Shown: piece after piece, positions 35,616 to 46,139 of the stretch
Position numbering within the stretch: the first letter of the stretch is position 1
How the letters are laid out: each line of letters begins with the position of its first letter
DNA from: Hexactinellida sp. DTS-2022
Lineage: Eukaryota > Porifera > Hexactinellida
DNA length: 64,000 nucleotides
Assembly (NCBI GenBank): GCA_028753945.1
Contig: JAPNXP010000011.1
Location: forward strand, 1,364,001 to 1,428,000
Direction of reading: 5' to 3'
Position numbers and translations under genes: made by a program
Notes under the pieces: generated by a model
Told to the model about the DNA's origin: nothing
Seen by the model: the letters and a program-made list of their open reading frames with translations, nothing else
Databases searched by the model: none

Positions 35616-35880
35616 TGTGTAATCGTTTATTCATTACAATACGTTATCTTTAACCAATCCAGATCAAAATTGAGTTCCAGGATTATTATACTACATATTG
35701 CCTCAATCTGTCAATCAAAGATATTTAATTAATTTATGTCTCCTATTACTTCATGAAAATTAAGATAAATTAGAAATGGCGTAGAGTATTTCACTAATGA
35801 ATAGTATTTCCAAGTGATTAGAAGTTACTTATTGATTGATAGAAACTAAATAGTTGATAAGTACATATTCCGATACGGTA

Positions 35881-37142
35881 ACCCATGGCCTACTATATAT
35901 ACGGCTACACATGCTGCCGAATCATAGTAGGAAATAAGAGTCCATTGATAAATAGGTTATTTATATTTATCTCCATAACTAGTAATGATAGACGTCATAA
36001 ATGTACTATAACTATATAGGAACTTGGTATCAAGGTATACATAGCATCCTTCAGAATTGTGCTATGTCATCATATGATGACGTAATCGATATTTTGGGTG
36101 CGAAATATCGTGTTTTTATAACCTGCTTTTACCATAGTTAAACTCGTTATAAATGTTCAAGATTGGAATATGATGATGCCCATAACTAGTTGAATAAAAT
36201 ATATCGAATTTATAAATGGAATGTTGACACATTCCTCGGTTGCCAGGGAAATGTATATTTCCTAAATGAGTCATAACTCAAAAACTATCGATTTAATGTA
36301 AACTGGACTAGTTCTGATCTATCCGGAATAGATAACTTCCTATTCATTGATAATACATAAATTATGCTTAACTTCATTAACTTTTGAGATAATGAGATAA
36401 TTAGCTTAGATAAATTATTTGCTTTTTCTAAGCTAATTATCTCATTATCTCAAAAGTTAATGAAGTTAAGCATAATTTATGTATTATCAATGAATAGGAA
36501 GTTATCTATTCCGGATAGATCAGAACTAGTCCAGTTTACATTAAATCGATAGTTTTGAGTTATGACTCATTTTAGGAAATATACATTTCTCTGGCAACCG
36601 AGGAATGTGTCAACATTCCATTTATAATTTCGATATATTTTATTCAACTAGTTATGGGCATCATCATATTCCAATCTTGAACATTTATAACGAGTTTAAC
36701 TATGGTAAAAGCAGGTTATAAAAACACGATATTTCGCACCCAAAATATCGATTACGTCATCATATGATGACATAGCACAATTCTGAAGGATGCTATGTAT
36801 ACCTTGATACCAAGTTCCTATATAGTTATACAGGTAAACCTCCCAAAGCGGCACCCATCGGGAGAATGATTTTGTGCCGCTTCTCGGAGGTTGCCGCTTT
36901 GGGAGGTTGCTCGTAAGGTAAAACTCCCATAGCGGCACCCATCGGGAGAATGATTTTGTGCCGCTTCTCGGAGGTTGCCGCTACTCGGAGGTGCCGCTTT
37001 GGGAGGTTTACCTGTAGTACATTTATGACGTCTATCATTACTAGTTATGGAGATAAATATAAATAACCTATTTATCAATGGACTCTTATTTCCTACTATG
37101 ATTCGGCAGCATGTGTAGCCGTATATATAGTAGGCCATGGGT
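35881..37142. repeat. Foldback family beta, 1.26-kb inverted repeat
   Basis: The left arm from ACCCATGGCCTACTATATA runs to about 36413 and returns nearly unchanged from about 36430 to 37142, with a loop of under 20 bp. The terminal block resembles family alpha (GGCCTACTATATATACGGC). The right arm is longer only because of the insertion at 36831-37014. The arms are almost identical, so the inversion is recent or maintained. Confidence 0.93.
36831..37014. mobile_element. pogo-like MITE with internally duplicated body
   Basis: 184 bp with ends CAGGTAAACCTCCCAAAGCG and GCTTTGGGAGGTTTACCTG, TA on both sides. The CGGCACCCATCGGGAG..GGAGGTTGCCGC body occurs twice in tandem. The left foldback arm gives the exact empty site, AACTATA/GTAC. 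Confidence 0.92.
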
Positions 37143-37230
37143 ATTGGGTAACCTCATCTCAGATCCTCCAAAATGGGAAAATCCGACCGGATCCGGACCG
37201 GTGCACCTCTATCTAAATTGTTGCTCATCC

Positions 37231-37603
37231 ATGCCAAACACGTGTGCTGTTTTCGGGTGCAAAAACAAATTACAGAGGCCATCTTTGTGTTCCTGTATTT
37301 AGAATTCCTAAAGAAACAACTAAGTTATTCCACGCTTGGATTAGAGCTCTCAATAAGGTGAAAACAGACGACCTGGAAATGAATAAAATGTTTATCTGAA
37401 TTCACCATTTGGGGGAAGATGACCTGATACGAGTGAAGCGAATCTTACACAAAGATGTGACTTACATTGAAATACCAAGTGAAAGGCCTACTTATCGTCC
37501 TAATGCAGTACCTGTAACCTTACTAGGTTGTCCATCCTATTCTACCCAGCAAAGGAATCTACGAAACATCATACCCGATAGTGTATTCAAGAAAGTCTTA
37601 TAG
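37231..37603 (+). pseudogene. P element copy 3: THAP domain and linker
   Basis: ATG 37231 begins MPNTCAVFGCKNK. After a frameshift near 37285 the frame gives VFRIPKETTKLFHAWIRAL, then MFI, a stop (TGA 37397-37399), and IHHLGEDDLIRV. In the copy at 61.4 kb the residue at this stop is the third zinc-binding Cys (IFICIHHF), so the point change destroys the C2CH site. The linker NAVPVTLLGCPSYS follows and matches copies 1 and 2. The sequence encodes the N-terminal DNA-binding part of a P transposase and is non-functional. Confidence 0.85.
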
Positions 37604-37736
37604 CAGAGGAACGAGAAAAATTGCGTTTTCCCTAAATACTTTTGAGGACAACAGAAAAAACTAACAGAAATAAACGTAAACACGATTGGGTAATTTTGTT
37701 TTTCTCTTGTAAAACCGTACATCATAAGGTGTGACA

Positions 37737-37800
37737 CGCACCCGCCCCGTCCCGAAAATATTCAGATCCTTTGACCCGAAAAAAAACCGCGGGTTGCTGG
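37737..37800 (+). mobile_element. Fragment of CCCGC-rich hAT-type end
   Basis: ACGCACCCGCCCCGTCCCG resembles the repeated ACCCGC ends of 53635-54174. One end only. Confidence 0.35.
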
Positions 37801-38514
37801 TCGAATTATCACCATATGTATCTGTAGCACATGTGCTTGTTCACTCGATCAATATACAAATATATAATCTGAAGTAAATAGATGTTAAAATTGCCAAGCT
37901 ATATACATAGGAAATTGATATTTTTTGAAATACTTTGACATAAAAAACGTCCCATAGTCACAAACATGTATGCAAAGTTTTAAATTCAAATTCGAAAAAT
38001 TGTTGTCAAAATATTCTGATTTGATCTGTTCTCAGTTGAACACTGCGTCAACTTCACACTCGTCAATTCTTGTGGCGTTTCAGGATTCTTAACTTGATCT
38101 CTAAATGGTTTAACAGCTGGCGTTCAATCAAATATAAGGATGGAAAACTTAGTTGACAAACCTTTGTGAGGTTTCGCATTTGTTGTATTACATTACCTTT
38201 AATTGTTTCCCGCCTATTAATAATATTGGCTTTTCCGTTTCGCATAGCGAGATTACATTACTTATACCCAAATATTAGAAAGTGAAAGCCGCCTAAACTT
38301 ATCCAAAATACTTTAGTTGTCTCACAACAAAAATAAAGTGAACTTTTCCTTCTTGAAAAGATGTATCCAGACTTTTATACAAATACCGGAAGAAAGTACT
38401 GAAGCATCCGATGATCCGTATCTTGATATTATTTTTGAATAAATATCAAGATACCAATCAATCTTGACATTACTACTTTCAGTCGATTGTAACTCAGTGT
38501 ATTCCACTATCAAA

Positions 38515-38830
38515 GGAATTGGACTTAGGTGACGCTACTAAATCTGACTTTGCGAAGTATGTGGATCGCGGTTCACTGAAATGGCCTTCACATCTTGTGG
38601 TCGAGTCCATAGTAGAATATGGAAATATTCATGAAAATTGAAGAAGATAAATTGCTAAAAAACAAGTGTATTCATCTCCACCAGGAAATTTTTTAATTCA
38701 ACTAACTGAGAGCTTTAGTAAAGGAAACAGTGAACACTGGAGAGGTAACTATTCTAACTGCAACTCACTGGGTTGGAATATCTTAAGGAAGATACTTCGT
38801 GTATGCACCAATTGTATTTTAGCATAGAAG
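38515..38830 (+). pseudogene. P element copy 3: transposase C-terminal fragment
   Basis: Frames give DFAKYVDRGSLKWPSHLVV, then YSSPPGNFLIQLTESF. Copy 1 has YIDRGSLKWPSDIVIES and FYSSPSRKVLIQLAE at the same place near its end. Stops and frameshifts interrupt it. Direct proximity to the THAP block shows loss of the middle of the element. Confidence 0.8.
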
Positions 38831-38949
38831 ATTCGAAATGTGAATTCTCAAATCTCTCAACAAAAAAAGATAGCACTAACTACAAACAGTTCAAATCGAA
38901 ATAAAATAACTGGTGTAGAAGCTTTTGTGATACACTCTAAAGTCTAAAC

Positions 38950-39142
38950 CAGGGTTTTATCCAGGAGCGCGCCATACGCCTAGAGGCGTATAAATTGGGA
39001 TATGTTTGCGTTTAGGAGCGCGAAAACTGCCGACAGTCCCCATAGAGAAATACAAAACTAACCTTTTAGGCGTACAAAATTCATACTCTAGTGACCTTAA
39101 GACAGTTAGGAGTGTTCAATTCCACTCCTGTATAATACCCTG
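38950..39142 (+). mobile_element. hAT-type MITE
   Basis: 193 bp with ends CAGGGTTTTATCCAGGAG and CCACTCCTGTATAATACCCTG (allowing gaps). Duplication GTCTAAAC / CTCTAAAC (7 of 8). Confidence 0.85.
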
Positions 39143-39239
39143 CTCTAAACACCATAGATGGGCTATATTAATTATACTGCTGAATTTTGAGGCGCAATTA
39201 TATAAACAAAATTTTACTACACTCCTTGTCTACAACTAT

Positions 39240-39322
39240 CACAACATTCACTCAATCAATCAATCAAATAAATCAAACAAGTCCAAACAAAACAAACCAA
39301 ATAGTCAATCAATTCTATTCTT
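39240..39322 (+). repeat. Low-complexity CAAT/CAAA tract
   Basis: A run of CAATCAATCAAT, then AAACAAAACAAAC-type sequence, just before the GC-rich island. Confidence 0.7.
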
Positions 39323-39419
39323 GAATCGCAAATGAATTCAGAAGTTCAAGAATTAAGAAAATCGTAATTTCATGACGCTCAGAGAACTGAGAGGACCGCT
39401 GTTCTACAACTAAGGACTG

Positions 39420-39735
39420 TCACACCGGTTCTTCAGCTGGCGCGGCAGAGGTGTCAAGTGGCGCAGGTGGCACGTTCTTCTTGCACGTCTTTACCACCGG
39501 TTGTCGGGCGAGATAACCCTGTGGCTTCATCTCGAAGCGTCCGGTCAGCTCGCCGGGAGGGGCGCGGTATCTTCGGGGGCGATGCGCTGCTTCTTGCGGA
39601 GACAGAGGGTCAGCAGGACCGACACGCCAGCCAGGAGGATCTGCAGGGAGAGCAGCGAGACCGCAAGAGGTGTCAGCAGACCGGGAGGGACATTGGGGGC
39701 AGAGGAGGTGCGAACAGGGGGTGGGGATAACTGGA
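39420..39735. other. GC-rich island of unknown origin
   Basis: About 315 bp with G+C clearly in the majority, inside DNA that is mostly A+T on both sides. Reading frames are open on both strands. On the minus strand one frame holds LLTPLAVSLLSLQILLAGV followed by LRKKQR, a plausible membrane segment with a basic stop-transfer patch, ending near 39545. An overlapping minus frame stays open for 110 codons to 39420, ending APAEEPV. I recognise no family. It could be a foreign exon, contamination or assembly chimerism, or a GC-rich element. Confidence 0.5.
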
Positions 39736-42700
39736 ACTATAATTGAAATCACAGCTGGGAGAGTCCGACAGAAGAAGAGAGTATCAAGAAATTATTTAGT
39801 TTCTTCGCGAACAAAAATATCCTGAGACAGTCCAATACTCACGGGAAAAAGGACACTGTCCTTATATTCCATGGCAAAAACCAACAGACTTTTCAAGGTG
39901 AGATATATTTTTAAAACCCCGAAAATGACTCTTTTCTACCAATAAATAATCTTATTTCGTCTTTATATTTAAATAAAATACAGTAGATTCTCTGGAACAA
40001 CCAGTGTATAGCGGTTACCTGTCCATGACCTTCGGTATTAAAGGCCTATACACAACTTGATAAATTTGGAACGTGGATGTGTCCAAAGTCCATTATACTA
40101 CTGGCCATAAATGTATATATGACAACCCATTAAAATTTCGTCGTAAAATACTGTGATTTGATTATATCAATTTGTGTGCAACCATAATACTTTATTATTT
40201 TATGGTATTAGATACACAGTGGCGGCGCTACGGGGGGGGCAAGGGGGGCTCGAGCCCCCCCACTTTTTGGGTGAGCCCTCCGGAGCTGCAATAGAATAAC
40301 ATCCTCATAAGGATATTCAACCTCTGTACGAGTTGTATTATAGAATTACTTTTATGTTGTCCTTGTACCTTTGAATTAGAATGAATATTTGAAAAATGAA
40401 AAAGCATATACATAGTAATTGGAATTCATTTGTTTTCATTTCGTAATCACTAATTCACTATCTAAGTTATTTAATTCATTAAAAAATGGCAAATAATTGT
40501 AATTTATTCTAATTATCCTAAATGCCTTCACCGCTGTACCAATCGACAATTCCCTTTTCTGCTGTCGCTCCTTTATTACTATAAATTTGATGGATTTCTT
40601 AAACTTTATACTATACGTACTATAATTTTGGATTTATAATATAGAAAAAAAAAAACATAAATTTACAATCTCTTTAAGAAGAAAGTTATGAATCAGAGAT
40701 TTCGGTGAACATCAGCTAAATAAGTCATAAAAACGGTTATTAAACTAACTAGGCAACATGTATCAACGTCAAAACAGCACTTTTAAGATCTTGGATTAAA
40801 ATTTATTATACATTTCAAAAAATGCAAAATATATGGTTTGATAACAATGTATAATTATTAGACTTAAATCGACGTCAAAAAGAATCTAAGGGTAAGGAAT
40901 GACATAATTTTGTCACTGTAGTTAGTTTTAACAGAGTTGCCAATCCAATCGATGTAAATTTTCGCACTCCAATCCAAACTATGATATGATCTGAAAATCC
41001 AATCCAATCGATAATCGATAAAATGATCGATTATTTATCGTTTATATATTGATTTATATCGATCATTAATCGATAATCCATCGATTGTGCATAAATTTAG
41101 GGTTCTTCATCTTGTCTCCAAAAAGGGTTCCCCAAATAATTTCGCAACAGTCATTTATAATCTTCAGAAAGGTGGGACCAACAGTGGCGGAACCAGGGGG
41201 GGGGGGTGGCATGGCCCCACCTTTTTGAGGCTGGCCCCTCCTAGAATAACAATGTTGTACAGTGCCGACCAACTCATAAAACTAAACGCGGAGTACATTG
41301 CAAATTTTGATAGTGATTTAGATTATATCTGTTAGTATATTCGTTATATAATAATTAGTTCTAAGAATAATGGGGCTATCCTTGTAATATAGCAGTGCTA
41401 GCAGGAATTTTGGTCGTTACATATTTATATTGCACATATATGCAAAATAAAATCTCATGAAATAATGATAATAGAGACAGACGAATATAGACTATCAAGA
41501 TTCAAGTTGCATATCTTGTGGTGTCTCTATTTCTGATATTCGAAAAAGTTTCAAAATACTTATATCGTACACTACTTCATCCCTAGTACATTTGATGATA
41601 GGCCTTATAAAAGAAGTTTATGGCTCGACAAATCTGTTCGACCAACTGATCAGCACAAAAGATTCGACCTCCCACCCAAAAGCAACCCTGTATCAAAATG
41701 AAATTGATCTTGTTTGTAATTTGCAAAAATAATTCGGAGAGCTATAAACATCTCTTGGTGACTACTTGTAGCTTCGTATATAAGTTTTGTTTACTAGGAT
41801 ATTAAGGAGGGAGAACAGGTTCTTATTCGCAACTGCCGAAAAATAAAAAAGATGTATGGACAAAGGGCGAACCAAATTATATACCTCGGGTTATTAACAG
41901 ATGCGGAAGTTATCCTGTAATGACACACAAGCACTAGTATTGAACAACAAGTTTATCTCTGAAAGGTATACTGCACATACTCCACCACCGTACTCCAGAG
42001 GAAACCGAAGCGTAAGTCCATCACAAAAAAGAGATATGCAAACTAAACTAATTATGGTAATACGTGCATTAAATAATTTCCTAACTAAAATGGTGCAAAT
42101 ACGTAAATTTAATTGAAGAGGAATATTGCAGATGTTGCTTCCTACTGGACATTTGGGATATCGAAGGCGTTAGTTGCAAGGATTTTGGACGAGTTCAAGG
42201 AAAGTAGTCATTCTCTTACTCCATTAACTATAAATTTAACATGAAATGTTAAATTCTCCTATAGCTGGTATTTTCAGAGTTATAGAAGAGCGGTGTCCAC
42301 CTATCTAAAGTTCATGAATAATTGAAGTCAAGATAAAGGTAATTTAGTTTTCCAGGGTGGTTATTCAGCATACTTCTTAAAACTTAAACTTAACTAAATC
42401 TAAGGCTATAGTCCAGCGACATAGCATTAAAACTTCTACAGATAGCATATTTTTTGATAAAAGCACCAACATTTGTATACATGTACTTCGATGTAAGTGC
42501 GAACATTATAGGCTATTGAGGCTATTGAAAGAGTGCCAATATCGGTCATGACAGCTCGCCAAAGTTACCACGTCGATAGTGTTTGCCGGACTTGTCCCCA
42601 TAAAAACCTGCTCAAATTAAGTTATATCGTCTTTTTATTGTTGAATTTGGGTTCGGAGTAAATTTCATAAATTTGATGTATCACATGACCATATCTGGAA

Positions 42701-42774
42701 GGTTTTTCCCCATAGCAACGCTGGAATGCATCAAGAATGTGTCAAAATTCAATTCTCAATAATCCATGGGATAA
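39736..42774. other. Sparse region with three lone element ends
   Basis: A pogo-like end CAGTAGATTCTCTGGAAC is at 39981, and hAT-like ends are at 40217 (CAGTGGCGGCGCTACGGG) and 41182 (CAGTGGCGGAACCAGGGGG). None has an identifiable partner. Around 40980-41070 there are clustered ATCGAT/TCGATTA motifs. Nothing else is recognised. Confidence 0.5.
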
Positions 42775-43156
42775 AGCATCTTTCGACGGAACTCTTATCC
42801 GTAAGCATAATCGACAGGTCAAAATACTGACATGTTTAATGATTTAAATACGATGCAGGGTATTCAAGTCTATAACATACTTAACGATACGATTAAAGTA
42901 TTTTAGTTGTCACCGACTCACTTAAACCAATTAGATACCCAGTTCTGCTGCTAGTTTTCTAGAGTACGTACTAACCAAATTAAAGAAAATACCCTTCATA
43001 AACTTGGGAATAAAAATGGGTACGTCTTAACCGAGTAAGAATTAACCGAATCATTTATAGTGGATCAGATAGGAGAAAAAATCGGTCAATAAAGAAAAGT
43101 ACGTATTATCCGAGAGTCAGGTATTAAGCCGAGCACGTACTAAGCGAGTTCCACTG
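42775..43156. mobile_element. pogo-like MITE (AAGACGTAC family), left-truncated
   Basis: The right end GTACTAAGCGAGTTCCACTG is followed by TA. The body matches 13048-13498 and 30825-32046, and supplies the empty site CTGCTAGTTTTCTAG for the hAT-type insertion at 31035. Confidence 0.8.
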
Positions 43157-43411
43157 TATACTTTAGTATATTATTTAAATGTTTCACTGAGTAGCAAGTT
43201 AACATTCTCAATTGTACTTCTATAGAATTAAAGTTTACTCCATCATAAAAGTAAGTTGGTTCAACACAAATTAGTGATTCAAAATTATATATTCTCATCG
43301 CGGGTCAAGATTCATGAGAGCGGAAATAGCAAAATAGTTGATTGGATTAAAATCCGAGGTTGCATATTTCTTATCAAATAATGTAATTAAAACATTTCAG
43401 AAATAAATTAC

Positions 43412-43591
43412 CTCATGTGCTGCATCAAGCTTGGTCTTCCGACTTATTGTGGCAACTTCAAGCTTGTTCAAACTTTGTGATAATTCATCCAAAATTTTGG
43501 GAATTTCACAAGAGTCTCCATGGTTCTTTGACACTAAATTTTCTCCTAATTGAATCAACAGTTCACATCTCACTTTATCAGCTGCTAAGCA
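43412..43591 (-). CDS. Spectrin-repeat gene, first visible exon
   Basis: A minus-strand exon of 180 bp (60 codons), with acceptor TTCTTATTTAG, donor GTAATT, and phase 0 at both ends. It holds the B and C helices of one repeat (CELLIQLGENLVSKN, then ISRKTKLDAAHE), and its last residues run directly into helix A of the exon at 29999-30541. Short and diverged, so on its own it is weak; the splice fit and repeat phase support it. The preceding exon, which must lie upstream, was not found between 43.6 and 64 kb. Confidence 0.85.
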
Positions 43592-43729
43592 CTAAATAAG
43601 AAAAATTTCACAGTTTGTTACAAAGTTGCATAAATTTCAGACTGTTTGATATATCCATAGTACATTTAAGTATACTAGTTATATATTATTTCGGAATACA
43701 ATAATATACCTGACTATCAGAGGTTTAGC

Positions 43730-44115
43730 TAGGTGCCGGCCAGGCATCAGTTGTGGTCAAAAGTTCGTGATTGCGATTTCGGTTTAGTTTGTACATCGTA
43801 ACAATTTTACCTCCTTAAAATAATGCCGCATCATTGAATTATACTAATTAGGTATTTATGACGTCTATCATAAATAATTATGGAGATAAATATAAATAAC
43901 CTATTTATCGATGGACTTTAAGTAATCCATGATCCAGAAAAATATACTCAGTGCAGTGGTATGGCATTATATATCGAAGGTCACGCCTCCATCTAATAGT
44001 GCTGCATCATTGAATCATACCGAGCATGTATTATGAAAATATATTTAGGGTGCCGTATAAATCTTAAGTCTATAATAAAGTGCCGGGCCAGAAAATTCCA
44101 TATAAACCCTGGAAG
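43730..44115. repeat. Dispersed repeat (family delta) with foldback-beta piece
   Basis: Blocks match 26880-27200. A 75-bp fragment of foldback family beta (GACGTCTATCATAAATAA, GATAAATATAAATAACC) is inserted at ~43850-43925. Confidence 0.55.
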
Positions 44116-44357
44116 TTATTATGGTAGACATAATATAGCATAATATATTCCTTCGAAATAATACCATAATATAACTATACAGAATATCTTCAATTTGCAA
44201 AATATCAAGAATTTGCATAACTGGATATTACAATAATCAAAATTCCAATGCAAATGATTTCGGATAATATGGTACGATATTAATCTAGATTCAAACACTG
44301 CAGTCAATTACAATATATCAGACATACCACAAAGTCGCAAACAGTAAATGCATTATA

Positions 44358-44622
44358 CTAGCGCGTATCGCTTGATAGATGTCTTCGCGGGAAAAACACA
44401 ACTACATGCCAAACGCTTCGCGGCAAGAGTGTGGTTTAATTAATACTTCTAACGATAATTATAGCTGAAATAGGCCTATAATAGTAAATTTAACAATGTT
44501 AAATTTAATGATGACTTCGTCATGCGAAATGAGTAAGCAACTTTACTATTAAAACACAGACCTTGGTAAATTTGTGCATATATATATATTTGTATGTTCC
44601 GAGTTGATTAAAGAAACTGGAC
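44358..44622. mobile_element. Helitron-like pieces, 3' end and 5' end back to back
   Basis: 44358-44545 is a reverse 3' part (CTAGCGCG, hairpin AAACGCTTCGCGG, ATAGGCCTATAATAG). 44543-44622 is a forward 5' part (TACTATTAAAACACAGACC, TATGTTCCGAGTTGATTAAA). The two halves meet in inverted order. Confidence 0.55.
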
Positions 44623-44800
44623 ATATGAAATGTATTATTGTCGTACTGGAAGTCATATTTTGGGAGTCAACGGACATATTGGATATCGAAAATAGTGTGG
44701 AATGTGAGTTATGCGGTTTTCACACCTTCCATATATGGTGATATTAATAAAACCACCATAACAGTTAAAGTTAGGCATATTTAAATATAGAAATTACATA
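44623..44800 (+). repeat. Foldback family gamma, left arm split by P copy 2
   Basis: AAATGTATTATTGTCGTA, AAGTCATATTTTGGGAGTC and GCGGTTTTCACA match the arm at 48640-48790. The opposite arm is at 48045-48175, with P copy 2 between. Confidence 0.65.
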
Positions 44801-45193
44801 TATAGAGCTCAGCTCTAGCAGAGTTCAGTTTTTCAGTGTGTGTATTCAGGCACTGAGAAAGGTCAGTTTTTCCAAGCTTTGAAATTTACCTTTAGAAAGT
44901 AAGCCTGGGCGTGACCTACGTTATAATAAGGCCTGCTCAGTGTTATCAAAATGTTGACCATGGATGCTATCGAAGGCCATTTTCTCAATTAACCATAACA
45001 AGTCGATTCCATTTTGAATTGAAGTTTCGCGATTATATTATCTCCAGTTTATTACTAGTCTATTTATTCTCAAAAATTCCTTATTTTTATGAATATGTTA
45101 GTGTACTTAATTAATTAATTGATTAATTAATTATTTATTTATTTATATAATTGAATGTATTAATTTTTACTAATTATCACAATTAGTTGTGTT

Positions 45194-46129
45194 ATGCCTA
45201 ACAAATGTTCAGCACCAGGATGCGCAGCAATTATGCCGGAGAACCTTACACTCCAGTATTTAAACTCCCGACTGAGCCACCTAACCTAGTCCATCAATGG
45301 ATAAGAGCGCTGTCCAGAGAAGGTATAGAAAACTTGAAGCGGATTTAAGTTTGTGCGAATCACTTCCTTCCTGAAGATATTGAGATAAAATATTCAATTG
45401 CTCAACCAGATGGCTCCTTATTGGAAGTTGAACGTGCTAATCCACATTTACGTAAAGATGCATTTCCAAGATTCCTTCCAGGCTGCCCCTCTTACTTATC
45501 TTCATCTTCCCTAACTAAACCTCAACGGTTGGATCATTCTGCCAGAGAACAGAAGTTGTTTTATACTGCTCTAGAACAAAGTACAGACCAGTATAAAGTT
45601 GAAGAAAAATTATTTCGTATCAGCACACCCCAGGATATATATTTGAAATTAATGCCCCGAAATATTCCAAATCAATGGATATTTTGGAATCCTGATAGTA
45701 CTTCCCTACACTTGATTAAGACGTCTATCACTAATAATTTGATATATACTTGTTCCTCTCTAACTAATACTGAAACACTACAGCCTCTAGGTATTCACGA
45801 TGGAAATACTATCGCTCTAACCATAGATACTATCAAGGATATTCGTGAAATTGACATCTTACTTCAAGAAATTGATCAACACTCTATCAACATCTCTTCT
45901 GAAAATTTCTTACATCCTGGGGACAGTGCAATTGAACACCATGTCTATGACGCTATCGACATATTCGCCAAGCTATCGAATTAATCACTCCTTTACAGAT
46001 GACGAGTCTAAGGACCAGCAATCAATTTATTTATCACGTCTTCAGTTCATTCTATGCCAATTAGAGAATTCCTTGGTATCAAAACATGGAAGGCGTTATA
46101 ACGTAAGAACACTTGTAGTTGCGCTCTAG
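45194..46129 (+). pseudogene. P element copy 2: THAP domain and central N-terminal region
   Basis: ATG 45194 begins MPNKCSAPGCAA. A 1-bp frameshift then leads to VFKLPTEPPNLVHQWIRAL, a stop (TAA 45346-45348) and VCANHFLPEDIEI, the C2CH THAP zinc site. The open stretch 45421-45984 continues with FPRFLPGCPSYLSSS, DQYKVEEKLFRIS and a long central region. A further frameshift leads to LQFILCQLENSLVSKHGRRY (to ~46129). The THAP domain binds the element's ends; the following region precedes the catalytic core in P transposases. The copy is broken by two frameshifts and a stop. Confidence 0.88.
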
Positions 46130-46139
46130 TGTCAACTTA

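Larger units (their letters stand above)
34055..37211. mobile_element. hAT-type element hosting a nested stack
   Basis: Ends TAGAGATGCACCGGATCC and CCGGACCGGTGCACCTCTA; duplication TCTAAAAT / TCTAAATT (7 of 8; 34047-34054 and 37212-37219). Native sequence is only ~340 bp at the left and ~70 bp at the right, plus a short middle. The rest is the pogo-like element 34402-35615 and the foldback 35881-37142. It sits just upstream of the THAP start of P copy 3. Confidence 0.82.
33491..38840 (+). mobile_element. P element copy 3, internally deleted and heavily invaded
   Basis: The left end, CATGAACTAATATAGAGGAC, is a diverged form of the P terminus of 57796 and is followed by TGGACCATAGAC as in the other copies. 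A THAP domain starts at 37231, and a transposase C-terminal piece lies at ~38515-38800. The catalytic centre between them is missing. Insertions lie at 33663-33786, 33828-34019 and 34055-37211. The right terminus was not found. Confidence 0.6.
30542..43411 (-). other. Spectrin intron 1 of the visible part (12.9 kb)
   Basis: Donor GTAATT (rc of 43406-43411) and acceptor ending at 30542. It holds the third P copy with its nested stack and the GC-rich island. Confidence 0.87.

Noticed and set aside
36696-37138. Overlapping repetitive frames of 70-106 codons
   Set aside because: They are translations of the tandem body of the MITE at 36831-37014 and its flanking foldback arm.
39458-39746. Plus-strand frames in the GC island
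   Set aside because: Overlapping frames are open on both strands, as expected from GC-rich sequence alone; no motif supports a coding call.
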